From NCBI RefSeq assembly GCF_030283205.1, contig NZ_JASNWF010000027.1, forward strand, positions 1-64,000: a DNA stretch of 64,000 bases, read 5' to 3'. The stretch is from Actinomadura opuntiae. GTDB taxonomy: Bacteria > Actinomycetota > Actinomycetes > Streptosporangiales > Streptosporangiaceae. Shown here in pieces: positions 33,471 to 42,246 of this stretch. Numbering within the stretch: position 1 is the first letter of the stretch; each line of letters starts with the position of its first letter. The translations under genes were made by a program, and so were the position numbers. The notes below the pieces were generated by a model. The model ran no database searches and was not told the origin of the DNA. It was given only the letters and a program-made list of their open reading frames with translations.

Positions 33471-34450
33471 ACTGGCGGGACCTGTACGAGCGGGCGCGCG
33501 CGAAAGGCGACTCCGCGGCCGGCTACTACAACGACAACATCCGCGTCGACACCGCCGGCGGGCCCGTCATCGTCCGCATCCCGATCCACGGCGCCGACAT
33601 GATGGACCTGCGGCCCTGGCGCGAGGACCGCGTGCTCGCCGCCATCGCCCCGCACGTCCGCGCCGCCCCCCGCCTCCTGCACGTCTCCGCCGACCCGCCG
33701 TTCCAGGTGCACGAGTTCATCGCAGGCGACGTCCTCAACGACGTCGCACCCCGCGGCGTCCCCGTCCCGCCGCACGTGCTGGACGACACCGTCCGGCTGT
33801 TCACCCAGCTCGTCCGCGTTCCCCGGCTCCCCGACGTCCCCGCCTCCTGGCCGGCCGAGAAGGACACCGCGGCCTTCGCGCGCCTGCTGTCCGACCTCAC
33901 CCGGCGCGTGTACGACACCTTCAGCGCCGAGTACGCCGGCCTGTTCGCGGCCTTGGCCATCCCCGCCGAGCCCCTCGCGCCGGTCGACGCGCTGTGGCGC
34001 GGCCTGACGCCGCGCCCGTTCGCCTGCGTGCACGCCGACGTCCACCGCCGCAACATGATCGTCGATGACGGCTCGACCACGTTCCTCGACTGGGAGCTCG
34101 CCCTGTGGGGCGACCCCGTCTACGACCTGGCCGTCCACATCCACAAGATGGGCTACCTGCCGGACGAGCGGGACGCCCTGGTCGCTCGGTGGCGGGCCGC
34201 CATGCCGTCCGAGCACACCACCGGCTGGGAGAACGACCTCGGCGCCTACCTCACCCACGAGCGGATCAAGTCGGCGATCGTCGACTCCGTCCGCTACTCC
34301 CAGCTCTTCGCCCGCGGCGGCCCCTACCCCTACCCGCAGGACCAGCTCATCGACTCCCTGACCGCCAAACTCAACGCGGCCCGCCCCTACTGGCGCCTCC
34401 CCGCCCCCCTCGACCGCCGAACTGTCGAAACCGCCGTCCGCCCCGCCTGA
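33467..34450 (+). CDS. APH-fold phosphotransferase (aminoglycoside phosphotransferase family)
   Basis: A 327-residue kinase. Catalytic loop CVHADVHRRNMIV (H-x-D-x4-N, Brenner motif) and metal-binding FLDWELALWGDPVYDLAVHI are clear near residues 190-225. The N-terminal lobe (VIVRIPIHGADMMDLRPWRED) carries the possible nucleotide-binding Arg/Lys region, without a textbook VAIK Lys. Substrate unknown: small alcohol, sugar, or protein. ATG 33467 overlaps the ATPase stop by four bases and has GGAGGACGC in front. Followed by a strong hairpin. Unlike resistance genes, its tight coupling to a STAND ATPase suggests a regulated, possibly defensive or signalling role (inference). Confidence 0.88.
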   Translation: MNWRDLYERARAKGDSAAGYYNDNIRVDTAGGPVIVRIPIHGADMMDLRPWREDRVLAAIAPHVRAAPRLLHVSADPPFQVHEFIAGDVLNDVAPRGVPVPPHVLDDTVRLFTQLVRVPRLPDVPASWPAEKDTAAFARLLSDLTRRVYDTFSAEYAGLFAALAIPAEPLAPVDALWRGLTPRPFACVHADVHRRNMIVDDGSTTFLDWELALWGDPVYDLAVHIHKMGYLPDERDALVARWRAAMPSEHTTGWENDLGAYLTHERIKSAIVDSVRYSQLFARGGPYPYPQDQLIDSLTAKLNAARPYWRLPAPLDRRTVETAVRPA

Positions 34451-34526
34451 ACCTCAGTGGTCGGGTGGGCTTCGGGGTGCCTCCAGTTGTAGTCGTCGAC
34501 GACGGCCTCGGGGACGTGGGCACCGT

Positions 34527-34561
34527 GCGGGCCCGGCCGGATGCACTCCGGCCGGGCCCGC
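34527..34561. terminator. Bidirectional hairpin terminator
   Basis: GCGGGCCCGGCCGGA (34527-34541) pairs with 34547-34561 over 15 perfect bp, loop TGCAC. It lies between the convergent kinase and arabinofuranosidase genes. Confidence 0.85.
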
Positions 34562-34590
34562 GTCGTTCGGCCTTGGGCCGTCTCCGGCGA

Positions 34591-36141
34591 CTACGCCCAC
34601 GGCTTCTGGACGGCCCAGCTCACGTCGGCTGCCCAGGAGGTGGAGCTGTCGAGGTCGTTGGAGCCGCCGTCGCTGGCGATGTAGACGGTGCTGTTGTAGT
34701 GGCGGAGGAAGCGAGAGGGATAGTTGTAAGAGGCGAACGAGGTGCCCTGGCCGCTCTTGCCGGTCTGCGGGCAGAATGTGGCGTCCGCGGCGAACAGCGA
34801 GCTGCCGTCGTTGTGCTGCCGGTACAGGTGGAAGTTCTGGTGCCGCAGATAGTCGCCCGGGTAGTTCCTCGACTCGAAGGACACGCAGGAACCGCTGGCC
34901 AACCCACTGTGCACGATCCATGTGGCGTCGCTCTTGTCGAGAGACGAACTGGACGAGCTGATCGTCGAGGTGACGGCTCCGTCATTCTGGTGACGGATGT
35001 AGCGATCGGTACAGCAGGGCGTCGTCGCACGCAGCGACATCAGCGAGCCGGGAGTGAGCGTTCCGTCCGTGCCCCCGCCGGATGGCGAGTACCCGGCGGC
35101 GGTGATACCGGCCTGTACGGAATTCTCCGTGGCGTCCGAGGGATAACCGGAGGTCATCACACCCTCGTAGAAGGTACCGGCGGCCCCGTTACTGTTGTCG
35201 CCGCCGATGCCGAGGATGATCGCACCTTGTTTCTTCATCGGGTTGTAGCCCGAGACGTTGGGGCGCGGTCCGTTGTAGAACGTCGACAGGCCGCCGGACT
35301 GGGCATTTCCGCCGCGGATGGCCCAGTGGTTCGACTCGCCCTTGATGATGGCGGTGAGGTACCGGTGACCGATGGTCGGGTCGTTGGCGTTGTAGCCGGC
35401 GTTCACGCCGGAGAACAGGCCGTTCTCCAGGTCGGCCATGATCCAGGGGCCGTTGCCGGTGCCGGACCCCCAGAACTTGCTGTTCCCGAAGTAGATCGCT
35501 TCCATGGTGCCGTTGCCGTCGTCCCGGCTGTCGGTCTCGGCGTTGCCGTAGTCGAAGCAGCAGGCGCCGTTGTAGTGCGTGCCGTCGAAAACGGCGTACA
35601 TTCCCTCTGGCCGGTCACCGGTGGCGATGCCGTTGGTGTGGTTGTTGCGGTATCCGGTACCGGGCCCCACGTACACGCCGTAGGCCTTGTGGCCGTTGAC
35701 CAGGGTCGGTGCCGCCGTGGCGATCGCCAGGTTGTCGTACCCGTTCGCGGTCGGGCCGGAGAACCCGCCCGGGGGCGCCTGCGTGAGGTTGTTGCCCCTG
35801 CCGGACTGGTCGTAGATGACGCTGATGAGGCAGGTCGTGCCGGTGCAGAACGAGTCCTGCGCGGCGGCGTTGGCGTATCCGCCGGTGCTCAGTACGCCGA
35901 TGTCCCGGGTGGCGTTGTCGGAAGTCCGGCGTACCTGGTACAGCGGCCCGTTGTACGAGGCGTACAGGGCGCGGGTCGTGCTGTGCGCCGCCACACACGG
36001 CGTGCCGCCGGCGGCGTAGACGTCACAGGGCAAGGACGCCGCCGCCTGCGACGGCATGGAGATACCGCTCAGCATGCCGACGGCGAGCGCGACGGCCGTC
36101 CCTGCGGACAGCATGGCCTTTCTTAGAGACCGGGCGGTCAT
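34591..36141 (-). CDS. Secreted alpha-L-arabinofuranosidase (GH54 + CBM42)
   Basis: A 516-residue exported enzyme. Signal peptide residues 1 to about 34 (MTARSLRKAMLSAGTAVALA... ending SMPSQAAA). The GH54 catalytic domain (LPCDVYAAGGTPCVAAHSTTRALYASYNG, then IYDQSGRGNNLTQAP) runs to about 350; GH54 enzymes use the disulfide-rich arrangement seen in NGACCFDYGNAETDS. The C-terminal CBM42 beta-trefoil (SLMSLRATTPCCTDRYIRHQND, FESRNYPGDYLRHQN, SYNYPSRFLRHYN) binds arabinose side chains. It releases arabinose from arabinoxylan or arabinan. A LacI-type operator lies 155 bases upstream, so carbon-source control is likely. Confidence 0.95.
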   Translation of the reverse strand: MTARSLRKAMLSAGTAVALAVGMLSGISMPSQAAASLPCDVYAAGGTPCVAAHSTTRALYASYNGPLYQVRRTSDNATRDIGVLSTGGYANAAAQDSFCTGTTCLISVIYDQSGRGNNLTQAPPGGFSGPTANGYDNLAIATAAPTLVNGHKAYGVYVGPGTGYRNNHTNGIATGDRPEGMYAVFDGTHYNGACCFDYGNAETDSRDDGNGTMEAIYFGNSKFWGSGTGNGPWIMADLENGLFSGVNAGYNANDPTIGHRYLTAIIKGESNHWAIRGGNAQSGGLSTFYNGPRPNVSGYNPMKKQGAIILGIGGDNSNGAAGTFYEGVMTSGYPSDATENSVQAGITAAGYSPSGGGTDGTLTPGSLMSLRATTPCCTDRYIRHQNDGAVTSTISSSSSSLDKSDATWIVHSGLASGSCVSFESRNYPGDYLRHQNFHLYRQHNDGSSLFAADATFCPQTGKSGQGTSFASYNYPSRFLRHYNSTVYIASDGGSNDLDSSTSWAADVSWAVQKPWA

Positions 36142-36524
36142 GGTGCATCTCTGCCTTTCGAGCGGTCGCGATGAATGCCGCGTAATTCAGGCAGGGGGCG
36201 ACACTCGAAATGCGCGAGAGAACCTCGCGCACCGCTGCGCCGCCAATACATCGCTCTGACGTGCGGAATCGCGACTGGGGGTGGGAGCGAGCGCTATGTT
36301 AGCGCTAACATTTTCGTTGCGGCCTCCGCGGGACGATGTCGGGGGATGTCCGTCCACTATGAAACGGAGTCCCTGCCGCGTCAAGGTTCCCAGCGAGCCG
36401 TGAACACGCTAGAAGTGGGCAGGCGCCGACTCACCCGCCCCCATCCGCCGCTATGCCTGCCCTGGCCTCCCACGTGGCGCCGCCACAATCCCGACCAGCC
36501 TGAACGTCCTCCACCCCCTGAGGA
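36142..36524 (-). promoter_or_regulatory. Arabinofuranosidase upstream region with LacI-type operator
   Basis: No gene is visible. ATGTTAGCGCTAACAT (36296-36311) is a perfect 16-bp palindrome with the CG centre of LacI-family operators that control pentose and arabinan utilisation in actinobacteria. It starts 155 bases upstream of the GH54 start codon; AGCGCT occurs again at 36289-36294, making an adjacent half-site. No convincing -35/-10 pair was placed. The remainder to the lipoprotein stop at 36525 shows only a weak GGGCAGGC/GCCTGCCC repeat (36417-36424 and 36455-36462). Confidence 0.7.
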
Positions 36525-37049
36525 TCACGGGTCGTCGGTGGGTTGCGGGGCCCCGTAACGCCAGATGCAGTCGTCGAGCACTCCACCCAGTTCGATGATG
36601 CGGCTCGGGTAGTACGATACGAACAGCCGATAACCATTATGAAATGGGTGGACGCTGAGCAGGCCGGGGGTCCCGTCGGGCGTCCTGGTGCTGCTCACCT
36701 CAGCCGATCTCCGCTTCCAGTGGGAAGCGACCGCTGCGAAAAAGTCCCGCACCTCTCCCTCGGCGCTCGCGGGCACACTCGCCTTGTAGACGATGTCGGG
36801 GTTTATCTGTCCGGTGAACCCTGAATCGGTCAGAGGCTTGACGCAGCCGCCGTCGTAATCGGTCTCGACCTGCCTGTCGCCGAAGCGCAGCGACGTCGGC
36901 ACCGATCGCAAGGTCTCCTGCACGTACCCGTCGATCCGTTGGACCGCCTTGTCCACCGTGATCGTGTGCTTGGGCGTTCCGCACCCGGCGGCGAAAAGGA
37001 CCAGGATGGTGCCGAGCACGAGGATGCGCGTACTGACCGTCTTGGCCAT
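36525..37049 (-). CDS. Lipoprotein of unknown function
   Basis: A 174-residue protein beginning MAKTVSTRILVLGTILVLFAAGCGTPK; LFAAGC is a lipobox, so the mature protein is anchored to the membrane at Cys23 or nearby. The rest (VDKAVQRIDGYVQETLRSVP, DGGCVKPLTDSGFTGQ) is not recognised. ATG 37049 overlaps the stop of the upstream lipoprotein by one base (TGATG). Last gene of the ESX-substrate operon starting at 42737. Its base composition is lower in GC than the window average. Paralogous in design to the neighbouring lipoprotein: both contain I-D-G-Y motifs (RIDGYVQ, QIDGYSK). Confidence 0.75.
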   Translation of the reverse strand: MAKTVSTRILVLGTILVLFAAGCGTPKHTITVDKAVQRIDGYVQETLRSVPTSLRFGDRQVETDYDGGCVKPLTDSGFTGQINPDIVYKASVPASAEGEVRDFFAAVASHWKRRSAEVSSTRTPDGTPGLLSVHPFHNGYRLFVSYYPSRIIELGGVLDDCIWRYGAPQPTDDP

Positions 37050-37588
37050 CAATAGGAGTCCAGGTCGACGTCCGCTGGCGCTGTGTAGACGCCGGACTCC
37101 ACCGTGACCAGCAGTTTGGCGCCGTGACCGGCTGTCGGGTGCAACCACTCGAGCTGAAGGAACACGTGATCGCTCCCGTGCTCCGCCCAGAGCTTTGGCG
37201 CGTTGTCCTGAATATCCGAGGTTCCCCTCCTGGTGATTCTCCAGCCATTGCCCGGAAGTCGCTGCTCGATTCGCTGGTAGCCCTCACCGGTCGCCTGGTC
37301 GGTGGATTTGAATATCGACCAGGTGTCGATCATTGAGAAGCCTCTTTTGACCCCCTGGACATTCAGGTTGATCAGGGGTCCGTGCGCCGAGGTCTGTCCG
37401 CCCGACACATTCGCCCATGCCCTGATGGTTTTCGAGTATCCGTCGATCTGTGCGCGGATGGTGTCCGGCCTGGCCGCCCTTGGCTGATGGTGAGCGTTAT
37501 CGGGATCCATGTGCGAACATCCGCCGATCATTGCGATTGCGGTCATCAGAGTGAAAAGGTGTCCGGTGCGTCGCCTTTTGGTCGGCAT
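37049..37588 (-). CDS. Lipoprotein of unknown function
   Basis: A 179-residue protein with a basic N-terminus and lipobox (MPTKRRRTGHLFTLMTAIAMIGGCSH; I-G-G-C). The mature part contains QIDGYSKTIRAWANVSG and a C-terminal LLVTVESGVYTAP strand; no family recognised. AGAGGTG lies about eight bases before ATG 37588. It starts 6 bases after the hydrolase stop and shares a TGATG overlap with the next lipoprotein. It probably acts at the cell surface with the type VII secreted hydrolase (inference from the operon). Confidence 0.75.
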   Translation of the reverse strand: MPTKRRRTGHLFTLMTAIAMIGGCSHMDPDNAHHQPRAARPDTIRAQIDGYSKTIRAWANVSGGQTSAHGPLINLNVQGVKRGFSMIDTWSIFKSTDQATGEGYQRIEQRLPGNGWRITRRGTSDIQDNAPKLWAEHGSDHVFLQLEWLHPTAGHGAKLLVTVESGVYTAPADVDLDSY

Positions 37589-37594
37589 CTCGCA

Positions 37595-39337
37595 TCACCT
37601 CTGGCCTACCAGCACAGCGGCCTGATTGACCAGGCTCGTCGAGAAACCGGTCGGTCCGTTGTTCCAGTAGCTGCTGTGCGCGCTGGGCACGTTACTGCCG
37701 GCAGGGTCGTCTCCGTACGGAAGGATCTGCCCGCCGAACGCCTTGTCACCGGGGACGGACGGCCCGAACACCGGCACCCCGTGGCTGGAGGTCCAGGTAT
37801 GCCCCGGCAGCTCGCTGAATGTGCCCGCCGGAGGAACGGGATCAGCGGGTGCGCGCTGAGTGTAAACGTGGCGAGCGCCGATGCCGAGGTCTGAGGCGTG
37901 ATCGGCTTCCACGCCCGGGCTTCCCGCGAAGATGACGTCGTTCGCCTGCAGATGGCCGTGGATCGCAGCGGAACCGATAACGGCGCTCCCGTAGCTGTGC
38001 CCTATGAGGGTCAGGTGCGTGGGCGAACCCGGGTGAGCGGTGCGAAGCCCGTCGGTGAATTGGTTCAGTGCCGGCGCCCCCTGATCGGCATAGCTGCGGA
38101 AGGGCGCCTCGGTGACGATGTCCTGGGGAGCGTCGTAACCCAGCCACGTAACCGTTGAGACGGGCTGTCCGTCCGCCAGGCCGTTGGAGGCTCGCCACAA
38201 CAGGTCGCTGCGGTTGAGGTCGCTGTCTATTTTGGAGAGCCTGGCGAATGTGCCCGGTACGTAGACTCCAGTATGGCTCGCGGAATCCGGATTGCCTCGT
38301 GCGACGATCGCGTGGCCGTTCCCCACGTTGTCGAAGCCAAGAAAATAAGCATCCGGAATACCCTGGAGTCCGGCCTTGTCCAGATGTCGTTGAATTGAAT
38401 CCATTCCCTTCAACTGTGCGGTGAGCTCGTCGTGCTGTTCTTTCCAATGTTTGTAGGCGGAGTTCATTCCGCCTAGGCCGGCCTCGGTCACATGGAAGGG
38501 TTCGGGGCCGAGGGCGTTGAGGCGTTGCTGGGCGTCGGCGCGGGTTTCGCGGAGGACCAGGCGGTTCGCCTGGTCGCGGACCTCGGCGGGCAGGCCGTCG
38601 AGTGCGCCGATCTTGTCGGGGTGCGTGGTGATGTACTCCTGGCGCTGCTCGGGAGTCAGGCTCCGCCACCAGGCAGCCGTCGTCTTCGGGTCCTTGCCGT
38701 CCGGGAGCTTCAGCCGGAGGCCCGCGTCGGCCAGTTGGGTCGTGAGCCGGCCGTCGCCTCGGGCGTCCGCCCACGTCTTCGACGTCACCTGGATGTCGGC
38801 CGTGGCGGCGAGCTTGGCGAGGGCGGTGGCGTACTTCTCGTCGATGGCGGTCGCCTGGGTCACGGCGCGGCGGATCTGGTCGGCGATGGCCTGCGCCTGC
38901 GCCCTGTTGTCGCCCGCCGGCGCACCGAACGGCGCGACGCCGGACCCCGTGGCGGTGCCGCCGCTCAGCATCGGGGGAGAGGCCGGGTAGCCGACCCGCC
39001 CGTCGGGACTGACGGTGAAGCCGAGCTTGGCCGCCTGTGCGAGTGCCTGCTGGAGCGCGTTCTGCTGCGCGCTCAGCTCCGCATGCATTGACGCCAGCAA
39101 CGTCCGGACGTCTCCGGACTCGGTCATCCCGTACTCGAAGTTCTGGCTCAACCGGGAGATCCGCTGGAAAGCGGCCTCCGCGTCCTTGCCCTCCCAAGTG
39201 CCGTGCAAGGGCGCCATGATCCGGCGGTCCGTGGTGTGCTGGCCGGTCTCCAAGTCGCCCATGAGGCCGCCCCAACCGTCGGCGGCGGTCTTCACCGGCG
39301 CCAGATCGAGCTTCTGGAGTTGCTCCATCGACACCAT
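37595..39337 (-). CDS. ESX-linked alpha/beta hydrolase (DUF1023) with WXG-like N-terminus
   Basis: A 580-residue protein. Residues about 1-130 are helical with a W-E-G turn at 48-50 (HGTWEGKDAEAAF), as in WXG100 proteins. A long helical linker follows, then a DUF1023/TAP-like hydrolase domain from about 320: LGFDNVGNGHAIVARGNPDSA, TLIGHSYGSAVIG with the nucleophile Ser near 445, and a C-terminal HSSYW-His. It is probably exported by a type VII system and hydrolyses an ester or lipid. It starts one base after the preceding WXG-like gene stop and is followed by two lipoproteins. ATG 39337 or the second Met (MEQLQ) could be the start. Confidence 0.85.
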   Translation of the reverse strand: MVSMEQLQKLDLAPVKTAADGWGGLMGDLETGQHTTDRRIMAPLHGTWEGKDAEAAFQRISRLSQNFEYGMTESGDVRTLLASMHAELSAQQNALQQALAQAAKLGFTVSPDGRVGYPASPPMLSGGTATGSGVAPFGAPAGDNRAQAQAIADQIRRAVTQATAIDEKYATALAKLAATADIQVTSKTWADARGDGRLTTQLADAGLRLKLPDGKDPKTTAAWWRSLTPEQRQEYITTHPDKIGALDGLPAEVRDQANRLVLRETRADAQQRLNALGPEPFHVTEAGLGGMNSAYKHWKEQHDELTAQLKGMDSIQRHLDKAGLQGIPDAYFLGFDNVGNGHAIVARGNPDSASHTGVYVPGTFARLSKIDSDLNRSDLLWRASNGLADGQPVSTVTWLGYDAPQDIVTEAPFRSYADQGAPALNQFTDGLRTAHPGSPTHLTLIGHSYGSAVIGSAAIHGHLQANDVIFAGSPGVEADHASDLGIGARHVYTQRAPADPVPPAGTFSELPGHTWTSSHGVPVFGPSVPGDKAFGGQILPYGDDPAGSNVPSAHSSYWNNGPTGFSTSLVNQAAVLVGQR

Positions 39338-39338
39338 G

Positions 39339-39671
39339 TCAGTCAGCCGTCCTGAAGTTGATCAGGTCGTTGAAGTTCTTGTTCATCCCGGCCACGAGCC
39401 CCTGCTCCGTCGCCTGGTCATTGCCGGCGTTGGCGCGGAACGTAGCGGCGATCGACCAGCACTCGCCACGCAACGCCCCCAGCCGCTGGTCCCAGGAATC
39501 GAAGACCTTGGTCAGTGCACCGGCGAACGCGAAGCCGTCCGCTCCGCTCTTGACGCCCTGGTGCGCGTCCTCCAGCCTCTTCAGTGCCTTCTGGACGTGG
39601 TCCCCGAGGTCGTCCGCCGACTTCCCCGTCTCCCGCAGGTGCGCAGGGCTGAACTGCCGAGTCTCGGTCAC
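39339..39671 (-). CDS. WXG100/EspC-like small ESX protein
   Basis: A 110-residue all-helical protein starting GTG 39671 (VTETRQFSPAHLRETG). Pattern fits the EspC/DUF2580 branch of ESX substrates: two helices (SADDLGDHVQKALKRLEDAHQ and AGALTKVFDSWDQRLGALRGEC) around a short turn. The frame upstream to 40001 belongs to the mycosin. It lies 23 bases after the mycosin stop and one base before the DUF1023 hydrolase start, so it is probably its secretion partner or chaperone. Confidence 0.78.
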   Translation of the reverse strand: MTETRQFSPAHLRETGKSADDLGDHVQKALKRLEDAHQGVKSGADGFAFAGALTKVFDSWDQRLGALRGECWSIAATFRANAGNDQATEQGLVAGMNKNFNDLINFRTAD

Positions 39672-39694
39672 TGGCTTTCTTTCTTGTGAGCGTC

Positions 39695-40909
39695 CTACAA
39701 GTGAGAAGTACGGCCGAGCCCGCGCCTGCGGCTCAGCACCAGAAAACCCGTGATCAGGCCGCCGACGACGAGTACTGCCGCGCCGACTCCGGCGAAGATC
39801 GTGGCCATCCCGATTCCACTCGAATGGGCGGTTTTCGGTTTCACCGTCACCGGCGGTTCTGAGGGTGCGCGGTGCGTTGACGCCTTCCACTTGTCGAACG
39901 CTCCGTAGACCGGGTTGGGTGCGTTGGACGGCACCGGATACTTGTCGGGGTCCATCGCACCGCGGACGAGGAGTACCCCATAACCCGTCTGTGGGCTCCA
40001 CTTCTTATCGCCTATTCGCATTGCCGTGGCGATGAGTCGTTGCACAACCGTCCGCCCGGACATGGTTGGGTTATGCGAACGAATCAGTGCTACTGCTGCG
40101 GATGCGAGTGCGGCGGCGCCACTGGTTCCGCGGCTGTCCGGGTAGTATGTGCCGTCTTTCCCGACGAGGCCCATCTGTGCGCCCGGCGCGGCGAGGGTAA
40201 CGTAGTTTTGTCGTTGAGTTTCACGCCAAGGCTGGGAATCCTTGGTCACCGCACCGACCGCTAGCACTCCCGGACACCTCGCCGGCTGCTCCGGGGCGTT
40301 GGCGCCATTGCCGTCATTTCCCGCTGAGGCTACGAGAACAACGTCGTGGTCAATCGCGTACTCGATTGCGGATTCAATCTCCGCGGCACACTGAAAGGAC
40401 TCGCCTCCGTACGACATGTTGATGACCTTGGCGCCGTGGTCGACGGCGAATCGGATCCCCCGTGCCGTCCCCTCTATGGAGCCGTCCTTGCTGGAAACGG
40501 GAAGGCGGATGGGCAGAATTTTTGCGGCTGGCGCAAGGCCGACAAAGCCGGTAGTTCCACCGCCTTGCCCCGCGATGAGTGCCGCCATCGAGGTCCCATG
40601 CCCCTGTTTGTGGAAATCGATCTGCCCTTTGGTGGGGTTGCCTGTCGTGTCCAGGCCGGGTAGGACCACGTTTGAAAGTTCAGGCAGCCTCGCATTCACC
40701 CCGTCATCCATCACGGCGACGGTAACGCCGGCGCCCTTACTGAGCGGCCAGACCTTGTCCTGCACCGACCATGCGTGGAACCACCATTCGTCTCTCCTGG
40801 GAAAAGGATTCACCGCGGCGGATGCCACCATGCTGTGGAAGGCGATGGCACTGGCCGCCATCAAAGAGGAGAGACGCCAGGGCCATCTGGGATGGCTCAA
40901 TCCGTCCAC
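39695..40909 (-). CDS. mycP: Type VII secretion-associated serine protease (mycosin)
   Basis: A 404-residue subtilase (S8). Signal peptide to about Ala31 (ends MVASAAV), catalytic Asp68 (VAVMDDGVN), His104 (GHGTS), oxyanion Asn198 (ASAGND) and Ser263 (GTSGAAA) are all present. The C-terminal transmembrane helix (about 372-395, IGMATIFAGVGAAVLVVGGLI) with a short basic tail anchors it in the membrane, as in mycobacterial MycP. GTG 40909 overlaps the PPE-like gene end by 13 bases. It sits in an operon of ESX substrates; EccB, EccC, EccD and EccE are not in the window. Confidence 0.92.
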   Translation of the reverse strand: MDGLSHPRWPWRLSSLMAASAIAFHSMVASAAVNPFPRRDEWWFHAWSVQDKVWPLSKGAGVTVAVMDDGVNARLPELSNVVLPGLDTTGNPTKGQIDFHKQGHGTSMAALIAGQGGGTTGFVGLAPAAKILPIRLPVSSKDGSIEGTARGIRFAVDHGAKVINMSYGGESFQCAAEIESAIEYAIDHDVVLVASAGNDGNGANAPEQPARCPGVLAVGAVTKDSQPWRETQRQNYVTLAAPGAQMGLVGKDGTYYPDSRGTSGAAALASAAVALIRSHNPTMSGRTVVQRLIATAMRIGDKKWSPQTGYGVLLVRGAMDPDKYPVPSNAPNPVYGAFDKWKASTHRAPSEPPVTVKPKTAHSSGIGMATIFAGVGAAVLVVGGLITGFLVLSRRRGLGRTSHL

Positions 40910-42246
40910 TCCATTCGGGGCGGCGCGGGCGGTGGGGTATGGCCGCGTGACTCCAACTCGGTCAATCGGGCGAGGACTCGGCGCAAGAGCGCTGCCTCGT
41001 CCGTTTGCTCGTCACTGGCGGGCTTCTCTGGCTGAATCGGTTTCGGAGGGGCGTCGCCGATCACGCCTGGCACGGCCTCGATGCCCTCCTCCCAGAGATC
41101 GTGGTCGTCCGGCAACCAGGCCCTGCGCTCACGTTCTTCGTCGCTCCTTCCGCCACGGCCGGGAGCACCGGGCACCCCTGCACCCGGTGTGCCGGGGCGT
41201 CCAGTGGCAGGGCTCCTGGCACTGCTGGGGGCGCCTTGCCCCTGCACACCGCCGATGGCCCCCGGGCCTGGAAGGAACCCACCTCCCGCCCCCGGAGGAA
41301 CGGCGCTGCCACCGGGCAGACCGCCGCCGGCACCACCACCGGGGAGGCCCGACCCGGCCGAGCCGCCAAGACCGAGGCCGTCGAACCCGCCACCGCCAAG
41401 GCCGTAGCTGCCGGACCCCCCGTTTCCGAACCCCGCGCCGACGGTTCCGGAAGGGGGGAAGCCGGAGAGTTGGGTCCCTCCCGAGTCGCCTGCCGGAGGG
41501 AGAGCGCCATCACTCGGAGCGCCGCCCACAGGGCGACCGATGACGGAGCCCGAGCCGTCGCCAGCGGGGTGCGTCGGACCGCCTTGGGGACCGTGAGCAC
41601 CAGAGGCGGTGGGGGAAAGTTCACGACCTGTCGTGCCCGCTCTAGAAGCGACCGTACCTCCATCGTCCGAGCCGAGAGGGTTGGTGGCGCCACCGCTGCC
41701 CGCCGGGTGGCCGGAGCCGGATGCGGATCCCGATCCGCCGGCAGGCGTTCCGTATTCGGCTCCCGGATTGAACTTGATGGGTGGGAGCCCTGTCGAGATG
41801 TCGGCGGGGATGGCACTCCAGGTTTCTGTGGCGCGTTCGTTGGCGCCTTGCATCCACTGGCGCGCTTCTTCGAGCGTCTTCGGGGCGGGCATGTTCGTCT
41901 TGTACCAGGCGAGGTAGCTAGTGCCGTGGTTCTTGACCGCGGTGCCGACCTGCTGAGAACGCGAAGAGATCTGGAACGCGGCGGTGAAGAGTTCCCGCAA
42001 CTGGCCTTGGGCGGCGTTGGACGCGGGGCCCTTCCAAGCGCTCGCGAGGTCGTGGGCGAAGGTGCGCAGTTCGGTCATCGCCTTGTCGTAGCCGGCCGCG
42101 AGGTCGAGGTACGCCTGGCCGGAGGCGGTCACGGTGCCCGGGTCGACACCGCGAAGGTACGCCGTGATCATTTCTTTGGTCGCGTACGAGTCCGGATTTC
42201 CCGCCGGGGCGGGCTCGCGGAGCGGTGAGTTCTTGACGTCGGTCAT
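40897..42246 (-). CDS. PPE-like ESX substrate with Gly/Pro-rich linker
   Basis: A 449-residue protein. The N-terminal helical part (residues 1 to about 150: QAYLDLAAGYDKAMTELRTFAHDLASAWKGPASNAAQ; W-K-G is a WXG-like turn) resembles actinobacterial PPE-domain proteins. The middle (about 155-360) is Gly/Ser/Pro-rich low complexity (GGGFDGLGLGGSAGSGLPGGG). The C-terminus has SDEERERRAWLPDDHDLWEEG, a signature common at the end of these proteins. Starts at ATG 42246, sharing TGATG with the preceding gene. Likely secreted or surface-exposed; the mycosin downstream may process it. Confidence 0.8.
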   Translation of the reverse strand: MTDVKNSPLREPAPAGNPDSYATKEMITAYLRGVDPGTVTASGQAYLDLAAGYDKAMTELRTFAHDLASAWKGPASNAAQGQLRELFTAAFQISSRSQQVGTAVKNHGTSYLAWYKTNMPAPKTLEEARQWMQGANERATETWSAIPADISTGLPPIKFNPGAEYGTPAGGSGSASGSGHPAGSGGATNPLGSDDGGTVASRAGTTGRELSPTASGAHGPQGGPTHPAGDGSGSVIGRPVGGAPSDGALPPAGDSGGTQLSGFPPSGTVGAGFGNGGSGSYGLGGGGFDGLGLGGSAGSGLPGGGAGGGLPGGSAVPPGAGGGFLPGPGAIGGVQGQGAPSSARSPATGRPGTPGAGVPGAPGRGGRSDEERERRAWLPDDHDLWEEGIEAVPGVIGDAPPKPIQPEKPASDEQTDEAALLRRVLARLTELESRGHTPPPAPPRMEWTD

